NCBI GenBank assembly: GCA_944392845.1
Contig: CALXYE010000012.1
Location: 1 to 34,763, forward strand
Direction: 5' to 3'
DNA: 34,763 nucleotides
Source of the DNA: an uncultured Alphaproteobacteria bacterium
GTDB lineage: Bacteria; Pseudomonadota; Alphaproteobacteria; CAAGCB01; CAG-977
Position 1 is the first letter of the stretch; every line of letters starts with the position of its first letter. The translations under genes and the position numbers were made by a program. The notes under the pieces were generated by a model. That model had not been told where the DNA came from, did no database searches, and worked only from the letters and a program-made list of their open reading frames with translations. Of this stretch, positions 31,566 to 34,763 are shown one piece after another.

Positions 31566-34196
31566 TCACGCCCCCAGCCCCCGTTCAACCGCCGCCAGAG
31601 CTTCCGCCGTTTTCGTAACGTCGGAACCGCCCGCCTGAGCCATATCGGGACGCCCGCCGCCGCCCTTGCCGCCCGCCGCCGCGGACGCCGCACGCACCAG
31701 ATCGACCGCGTTGATTTTATCCGTCAGATCGTCCGTAACGCCGACAACGACGGAAACTTTGCCCTCCGAAGCGCAAACCAGCGCCACGACGCCCGAACCG
31801 ACCTTCTTTTTCAATTCGTCCGCCATGCCCTTCAATTCCTTGGCGGGAATGTCGGAAAGGATTTGTCCGATAAACTTAACGCCGTTCACCGTTTTCACGT
31901 CGGAACCGCCCGCGCCGCCCGATGCCAGACGCTTGCGCATGTCGGACAGTTCGCGTTCCAAACGTTTCTTTTCTTCCTGCATCGCTCGGATGCGGGCGGG
32001 AATTTCGGACGCCGAAACTTTCAGCTTTTCAGAAACATCGGATAAAATATCGTCCCGAGATTCGGCATACTTCAACGCCGCAAGCCCCGCCGCCGCTTCT
32101 ATACGGCGAACGCCCGCCGCCAAAGAACTTTCCGAAATAATGCGGAAACTGCCGATGTCGCCCGTCCTGCGAACGTGCGTCCCGCCGCAAAGCTCTATCG
32201 AAACGCGCCCGTCGCCGTCGCCCATCGACACGACGCGAACCTCGTCGCCGTACTTTTCGCCGAACAAAGCCATCGCGCCTTCTTCAATCGCATCCGCAGG
32301 CGACATCAGACGCGTCGTTACCTTCAGATTTTTCAAAATGCTCTTATTGACTTCCGTTTCGACGGCGCGCAATTCTTCCGCCGTAATCTGACGCGGCTGA
32401 CTGAAATCGAAACGCAGGCCGTCGGGCGTAACCGAAGACCCTTTTTGCGTTACATGGTCGCCCAAAATCTTGCGCAACGCCGCCTGTAACAAGTGGGTTA
32501 CGGAGTGGTGGCGGGCAACCGCCGCGCGGCGGTCTTCGTCAATCGCCATCAAAACGTTCTTGCCGACCGACAGAGAACCTTTCTTCATCACGCCCTGATG
32601 AACGAACAGATTGCCGACTTTCTTTTGCGTATCTTCAACGGCAAAAACCGTGTCGCCCATCGAAATCACGCCCGTATCGCCGATTTGACCGCCCGATTCC
32701 CCGTAAAACGGCGTCTGGTTCGTAATAACGGCGGCCTTTTGCCCTTCGGCAACGGAATCGACTTCTTTGCCGTCAACAACCAAGGCTTTGACGAGCCCTT
32801 CGGCCTGCGTCGAATCATACCCCAAAAATTCCGTGGCTCCCGCTTTTTCCTTCACGGAAAACCAAACGGCGTCCGTCGCGGATTCTCCCGATCCCGCCCA
32901 TGCTTTGCGGGCTTCGGCGCGCTGGCGTTCCATTGCTTGGTTAAAACCGTTAACGTCAACCGTCATATGCCGCCCGCGCAAAACGTCCTGCGTTAAATCC
33001 AGCGGAAAACCGTAGGTATCGTACAGCCTGAAGGCCACGTCGCCCGACAAAACGCCGCCCGAAGGCAGTTTGTCGGCTTCGGCGTCCAACAGCTTCAAGC
33101 CCCTGTCCAAAGTTTGTTTAAAACGCGTTTCTTCCAAACGCAACGTTTCGGTCATCAACGCTTCGGCGCGCACCAGTTCGGGGAAAGCGTCTCCCATTGA
33201 ACGCACCAAAGACGGTACCAAACGCCACATCAGGGGTTCGCGGCATCCCATCAGGTGGGCATGGCGCATCGCGCGGCGCATGATGCGGCGCAGAACGTAA
33301 CCGCGCCCTTCGTTCGCGGGCAAAACGCCGTCCGCGATCAAAAAGCACGAAGAACGCAAATGGTCGGCAACGACGCGCAGGGAAACTTTGAACTCTCCGT
33401 TCGGCTCAACGCCGACGACGCCCGCCGCCGCGTTAATCAGGGATTTCAGGATATCCGTTTCATAGTTGTCGTTCGTTCCCAGCATCACGGCGCCCATGCG
33501 CTCCAGTCCCATGCCCGTATCGATGCACGGATGCGGCAGCGGAATGCGCGTTCCGTCGGCCAGCTGTTCATACTGCATGAACACCAGGTTCCAGATTTCG
33601 ACAAAGCGGTCGCCGTCCTCGTCGGGGCTGCCCGGAGGCCCTCCCTGAATATGTTCGCCGTGATCATAAAAGATTTCCGAACACGGCCCGCACGGCCCCG
33701 TATCGCCCATTGACCAGAAATTGTCCTTCGTCGGAATGCGGATAATGCGTTCGTCGGGAAGGCCGGCTATTTTTTTCCACAAATTATAGGCTTCGTCGTC
33801 GGTATGGTAAACCGTCGCCGTCAGCTTTTCTTTCGGCAGTCCGAATTCTCCGGTGACCAAATTCCACGCGTAATAAATGGCTTTTTCCTTGAAATAATCC
33901 CCGAACGACCAGTTCCCGAGCATTTCAAAAAACGTATGATGACGCACCGTATAGCCGACGTTGTCCAAATCGTTGTGCTTGCCCCCCGCACGCACGCATT
34001 TCTGATCGGACGCCGCGCGAACGTAAGGACGCTTTTCCACGCCCGTAAAGATGTTCTTAAACTGCACCATCCCCGAATTCGTAAACATCAGGGTCGGATC
34101 GTTGTGCGGCACGAGGGAACTGGACGGAACGATCACATGGTCGTTCTTTTTAAAATAGTCCAAAAACGTCGAACGGATTTCTTTTGTCGTCATCAT
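31566..34196 (-). CDS. alaS: Alanyl-tRNA synthetase
   Basis: AlaS charges tRNA-Ala and edits mischarged Ser and Gly. At 876 residues it is full length. The class II core begins with [16 protein letters not shown], and the aminoacylation core includes [19 protein letters not shown]. The editing domain carries HSVTH with two metal-binding His and [13 protein letters not shown] with the Cys and His. The C-terminal part has a coiled coil (about 716-750) and the C-Ala domain with a Gly-rich block. The first codon of the operon is ATG (ATGATG; either could start). It heads an eight-gene operon running to rimI. No strong -35/-10 pair was found in 34197-34368 for this strand. Confidence 0.97.
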   Translation of the reverse strand: MMTTKEIRSTFLDYFKKNDHVIVPSSSLVPHNDPTLMFTNSGMVQFKNIFTGVEKRPYVRAASDQKCVRAGGKHNDLDNVGYTVRHHTFFEMLGNWSFGDYFKEKAIYYAWNLVTGEFGLPKEKLTATVYHTDDEAYNLWKKIAGLPDERIIRIPTKDNFWSMGDTGPCGPCSEIFYDHGEHIQGGPPGSPDEDGDRFVEIWNLVFMQYEQLADGTRIPLPHPCIDTGMGLERMGAVMLGTNDNYETDILKSLINAAAGVVGVEPNGEFKVSLRVVADHLRSSCFLIADGVLPANEGRGYVLRRIMRRAMRHAHLMGCREPLMWRLVPSLVRSMGDAFPELVRAEALMTETLRLEETRFKQTLDRGLKLLDAEADKLPSGGVLSGDVAFRLYDTYGFPLDLTQDVLRGRHMTVDVNGFNQAMERQRAEARKAWAGSGESATDAVWFSVKEKAGATEFLGYDSTQAEGLVKALVVDGKEVDSVAEGQKAAVITNQTPFYGESGGQIGDTGVISMGDTVFAVEDTQKKVGNLFVHQGVMKKGSLSVGKNVLMAIDEDRRAAVARHHSVTHLLQAALRKILGDHVTQKGSSVTPDGLRFDFSQPRQITAEELRAVETEVNKSILKNLKVTTRLMSPADAIEEGAMALFGEKYGDEVRVVSMGDGDGRVSIELCGGTHVRRTGDIGSFRIISESSLAAGVRRIEAAAGLAALKYAESRDDILSDVSEKLKVSASEIPARIRAMQEEKKRLERELSDMRKRLASGGAGGSDVKTVNGVKFIGQILSDIPAKELKGMADELKKKVGSGVVALVCASEGKVSVVVGVTDDLTDKINAVDLVRAASAAAGGKGGGGRPDMAQAGGSDVTKTAEALAAVERGLGA

Positions 34197-34304
34197 CGGT
34201 GTTCATCCCAAAATAAGAAACTGTTTGACAGAGGTTATAACGCAAAACGGAATCCGAAACACCCCCTTTTTTGAGCGGAAAAACAAAATTTTACCCCTGT
34301 CTTG

Positions 34305-34333
34305 TTGACGGACGGGCTTTAAAGCCGTATCTA
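34305..34333 (+). promoter_or_regulatory. Sigma-70-type promoter for def
   Basis: TTGACG (34305-34310), a 17-bp spacer and TATCTA (34328-34333) lie 35 nt upstream of the def start, in the divergent gap with alaS. Confidence 0.65.
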
Positions 34334-34368
34334 AAGATTCAGGACGGAAATTCAAAGGAAACGGAAAA

Positions 34369-34763
34369 ATGGCGATACTGACGATTTTGGAAGTCCCCAA
34401 TCCTTTATTGAAAAAGAAATCGGCGCCCGTCGCGGAAGTCAACGCCGACATCCGCAAACTGACGGACGACATGCTTGAAACGATGTACAAAGCCCCCGGC
34501 GTCGGACTGGCCGCGCCGCAGGTCGGCATTTTGAAGCGCATCGTCGTCATTGACGTAACGCGCGACGACGAACCGAAGCGTCCTTACCGCATGATCAACC
34601 CCGTCATTCTGGAACGTTCCGAAACGCACGTCATGCATGACGAAGGTTGCCTGTCCGTTCCCGACCAATACGCCGAAGTCGAGCGCGCCGAAACCGTTAC
34701 CGTTCGCTATACCGACGAAAACGGCAAAGAACAGACCCTAAACGCCGACGGATTGTTGGCCAT
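34369..34763 (+). CDS. def: Peptide deformylase (3' end outside window)
   Basis: Removes the formyl group from N-terminal formyl-methionine of new proteins. The first 131 codons are visible. AAAGGAAA lies upstream of the ATG. Motif 1 is GVGLAAPQ (44-51) and motif 2 is EGCLSVP (92-98) with the metal-binding Cys. The third motif, HEIDH, would lie just past the window edge. Def often pairs with fmt; that cannot be seen here. Confidence 0.95.
   Translation, partial: MAILTILEVPNPLLKKKSAPVAEVNADIRKLTDDMLETMYKAPGVGLAAPQVGILKRIVVIDVTRDDEPKRPYRMINPVILERSETHVMHDEGCLSVPDQYAEVERAETVTVRYTDENGKEQTLNADGLLA

Overview
The window looks like the chromosome of a Gram-negative alphaproteobacterium of moderate GC, probably an uncultured host-associated or gut lineage. 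I infer this from gene order and protein type, since no rRNA is present. Alphaproteobacterial arrangements include tlpA/lptM-lysA, a zinc-ribbon membrane protein divergent from ftsEX-DUF218-plsC, a TPR lipoprotein before ispE, carD, a large-type NAD-glutamate dehydrogenase, and alr-mlaE-mlaF-radA-cvpA. Nearly all of the DNA is chromosomal housekeeping sequence. I see no insertion sequence, prophage, CRISPR array or restriction system.

Layout. 1-245: the tail of a cysteine-rich protein, then a bidirectional terminator. 297-1527: gpt and a TlpA-like thioredoxin on the minus strand. 1595-3102: lptM-like lipoprotein and lysA. 3059-4204: zinc-ribbon protein, convergent with lysA. 4215-7277: a promoter followed by ftsE, ftsX, a DUF218 gene and plsC. 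7253-10543: a nucleotidyltransferase, the phosphatidylethanolamine pair psd-pssA and a LysM protein, all on the minus strand. 10618-11638: tRNA-Pro(CGG), a poorly explained spacer, an OmpA-like lipoprotein and tRNA-Leu(UAA). 11740-16109: a two-gene RND efflux operon. 16183-18875: ispE and a TPR lipoprotein. 19008-19814: a uracil-DNA-glycosylase-like protein. 20027-23213: carD and a short glutamate dehydrogenase. 23358-25653: a small membrane protein, an MscS channel, a candidate small RNA and a methyltransferase. 25599-34196: one tightly coupled minus-strand operon, alaS-alr-mlaE-mlaF-radA-cvpA-tsaB-rimI. 34369-end: the start of def.

Several genes serve the envelope: ftsEX (division and cell-wall hydrolase control), plsC and psd-pssA (phospholipids), mlaEF (lipid transport), lysA and alr (peptidoglycan precursors), the LysM protein, several lipoproteins and the RND pump. 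The most unusual points are an in-frame UAG in ftsX just before its fourth membrane helix, although the downstream gene still overlaps the original ftsX stop; a glutamate dehydrogenase reduced to its catalytic core; an eight-gene operon whose neighbours overlap almost everywhere; and an AT-rich candidate small RNA or leader between mscS and a methyltransferase gene.
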